Notes under the pieces: model-generated | What the model saw: only the letters and a program-made list of their open reading frames with translations | What the model was told of the DNA's origin: nothing | Database searches by the model: none | Translations under genes and position numbers: made by a program | Part shown: positions 62,572-64,000 of the stretch, in pieces | How the letters are laid out: each line of letters opens with the position of its first letter | Position numbering within the stretch: position 1 is the first letter of the stretch | From: Roseburia_C sp051879315 | Lineage (GTDB): Bacteria; Bacillota; Clostridia; Lachnospirales; Lachnospiraceae | Direction of reading: 5' to 3' | Length of the DNA stretch: 64,000 bases | Assembly: GCA_051879315.1 (NCBI GenBank) | Contig: JBJELW010000060.1 | Span: 1-64,000, forward strand

Positions 62572-64000
62572 TTAGCGGAAACTGTTCACCCAGTTCACCA
62601 GGGAATCATGATATACATTCTCTGCCACGCTCTTCCTCATCTGGGAATCCACGTAACCGTTATTCACCATCTTGGCCAGTACGCATGCCTGAAGTTCTGA
62701 GACGGTCATGGTATCATAAGCTTTTCCTGATACCGCCTTTGCCAATGCCAGAATTTCCTCCTCGGACGCCTCCATGGGATCAAACGCGCCTGCTGCCGGA
62801 GCCTCTTTTTCCACGGGCTTTTCCGGTGCTGCTGCCACTGGCTCTGCTGCCGGTGCCTCTTCTTCCACCTTTGCGGTCACCGGAATCTCCTTCTCGTCAT
62901 AAGCAACCGGCTCAGTGATTACTGCATCCCCTGTCACCGGAATCCAGATTTCACCGTAATTTGCCGGAATTACCACATCGATATGTCCGCCGCTTACCGA
63001 TACCTTTTTCCCGGAAAGGGCTCCCACATATTCTGCTGCATCTCCCACCGGCAGTTTCATGTGTGCTTCATTGTCATCATTATTCACAGCAATCACCACG
63101 TTCTGGCCCTGGTAGTTTCTGGAGAAAGCATACTGGCGGTTTGTCAGCTGCAGTTCCTTGAAATCGCCGTAGGACAATGCGGGGGTAGCCTGACGAATCT
63201 TACCTAATGCGGACACAATCTTGGTGCAGGCATTGTTTTCATATGCATCCTGATAATCCTCTAACTTCAATGCCGGACGGAGGGATGCATCGGAGAACTT
63301 CTCCTTCTTGCCCTCGATTCCAAACTCGGAACCATAATAAATGGAAGGAACACCGGGCAGGGTGTACATGAGAATGTGCACCGGTGCAAAATGCGCCTTG
63401 TTGTTCAGCTTGGTGTAAATTCTCTCCACATCATGGTTATCCACGAAATTGTAAAGCTTTAATCCATCGGGACGATTGCCGCCCATCTCATACAGACGCT
63501 TCACGGTGTGGGCAATCTCGAAGTAATTGTGGTCGTTATGTCCGGAGTATAGTGCCTTGTGCAGCTGATAGTTGGTAACAGAGTGAAGGGTTCCTTCATT
63601 TACCCATCGGCTGTAATCTCCGTGAATCACTTCGCCCATCAGCCAGAAGTCCGGCTTCACGGTATTGGCCACCTGGCGCAGTGCCTTCATGTAGTTAAAG
63701 TCCAGCACATCAGCTGCATCCAGACGGATACCATCAATATCAAATTCGCTGACCCAGAAACGGATCACATCACAGATGTAATCCCGGACAGCAGGATTAT
63801 TCTGGTTTAACTTAACCAGAAGATTATATCCTCCCCAGTTCTCATAGGAAAAGCCATCGTTATACTCATTATTTCCGCTGAAGTTCACCTGGCAATACCA
63901 GTCCTTATAAGGTGAATTCTCCCTGTTTTCCTTCAGATCCTTAAATGCGAAAAAGTCTCTTCCCGTGTGGTTGAATACTCCGTCTAAGATTACACGGATA
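62572..64000 (-). CDS. GH13 alpha-amylase family enzyme, 5' end outside the window
   Basis: The reading frame continues past 64000, so the N-terminus is missing. Visible catalytic motifs are DGVFNHTG (region I), DGIRLDAADV (nucleophile Asp), LMGEVIHGDY (general acid Glu) and FVDNHDVERI (third Asp). This pattern fits cyclomaltodextrinase/neopullulanase-type enzymes acting on alpha-glucans. After the beta C-domain there is an Ala/Glu/Pro-rich linker (EEEAPAAEPVAAAPEKPVEK) and a helical end of about 65 residues not normal for the family. The first ATG inside the window (63888) is internal. Confidence 0.88.
   Translation of the reverse strand, partial: IRVILDGVFNHTGRDFFAFKDLKENRENSPYKDWYCQVNFSGNNEYNDGFSYENWGGYNLLVKLNQNNPAVRDYICDVIRFWVSEFDIDGIRLDAADVLDFNYMKALRQVANTVKPDFWLMGEVIHGDYSRWVNEGTLHSVTNYQLHKALYSGHNDHNYFEIAHTVKRLYEMGGNRPDGLKLYNFVDNHDVERIYTKLNNKAHFAPVHILMYTLPGVPSIYYGSEFGIEGKKEKFSDASLRPALKLEDYQDAYENNACTKIVSALGKIRQATPALSYGDFKELQLTNRQYAFSRNYQGQNVVIAVNNDDNEAHMKLPVGDAAEYVGALSGKKVSVSGGHIDVVIPANYGEIWIPVTGDAVITEPVAYDEKEIPVTAKVEEEAPAAEPVAAAPEKPVEKEAPAAGAFDPMEASEEEILALAKAVSGKAYDTMTVSELQACVLAKMVNNGYVDSQMRKSVAENVYHDSLVNWVNSFR

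Overview
The window looks like a chromosome segment of a low-to-mid GC anaerobic Firmicute, most likely a Lachnospiraceae (Clostridia). This rests on the ftsH-uvrC-hprK-murB-rapZ-whiA order, a class III glutamine synthetase, a class II aldolase, good AGGAGG-type ribosome sites and GTG starts. No rRNA, tRNA, CRISPR array or intact insertion sequence was recognised.

Left arm (1-15.8 kb), ordinary housekeeping. On the minus strand, ftsH, uvrC, hprK, an M18 aminopeptidase, murB, rapZ, whiA and a YegS-type lipid kinase form a tight co-directional series behind a good sigma-A promoter at 13993-14021. They are followed by fba (own promoter) and glnN (leader with a terminator-like hairpin). pyrG is divergent on the plus strand and ends at a bidirectional terminator at 15.8 kb.

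Centre (15.85-60.5 kb), one 44.7-kb co-directional minus-strand locus encoding a contractile injection system (CIS), read from right to left. Promoter-proximal genes encode an unknown helical protein, two double-AAA ATPases, an embedded TetR regulator, a 707-residue protein with hydrophobic segments followed by a small acidic protein (possible cargo and chaperone), and two giant membrane-anchored surface proteins (about 2430 and 1443 aa) built from chitobiase-C-terminal-like repeats. Next come a 599-residue protein with an Ig-like end, a membrane-anchored possible pseudokinase, a membrane sensor with HAMP and degenerate cyclase-like domains, and a membrane-anchored MORN-repeat protein. The distal part is the CIS machine: DUF4255/Afp16-type protein, a carboxypeptidase-regulatory-like protein, PAAR-like tip, sheath, tube, a 123-residue protein whose 3' end carries a candidate -1 frameshift site into a small conserved frame, second tube protein, a 918-residue repeat protein, LysM adaptor, gpD-like hub, gpV-like spike, gp25, two large baseplate J-like proteins and a gpI-like protein. 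No capsid, portal, terminase, integrase, holin or lysin gene is present, so this is a CIS and not a prophage. Four or five proteins with membrane segments inside the operon suggest a machine tied to the cell envelope and controlled by signalling.

Two 132-133-bp palindromic elements with 8-bp target duplications lie inside the CIS operon. Each supplies the TAA stop of the gene it follows (sheath and LysM adaptor).

Right arm (60.7-64 kb): a zinc-ribbon/HTH protein, a WYL regulator and a 4Fe-4S ferredoxin, then the 3' part of a GH13 amylase-family gene. A second small repeat family lies just upstream of three genes in this arm and in the proximal CIS region.
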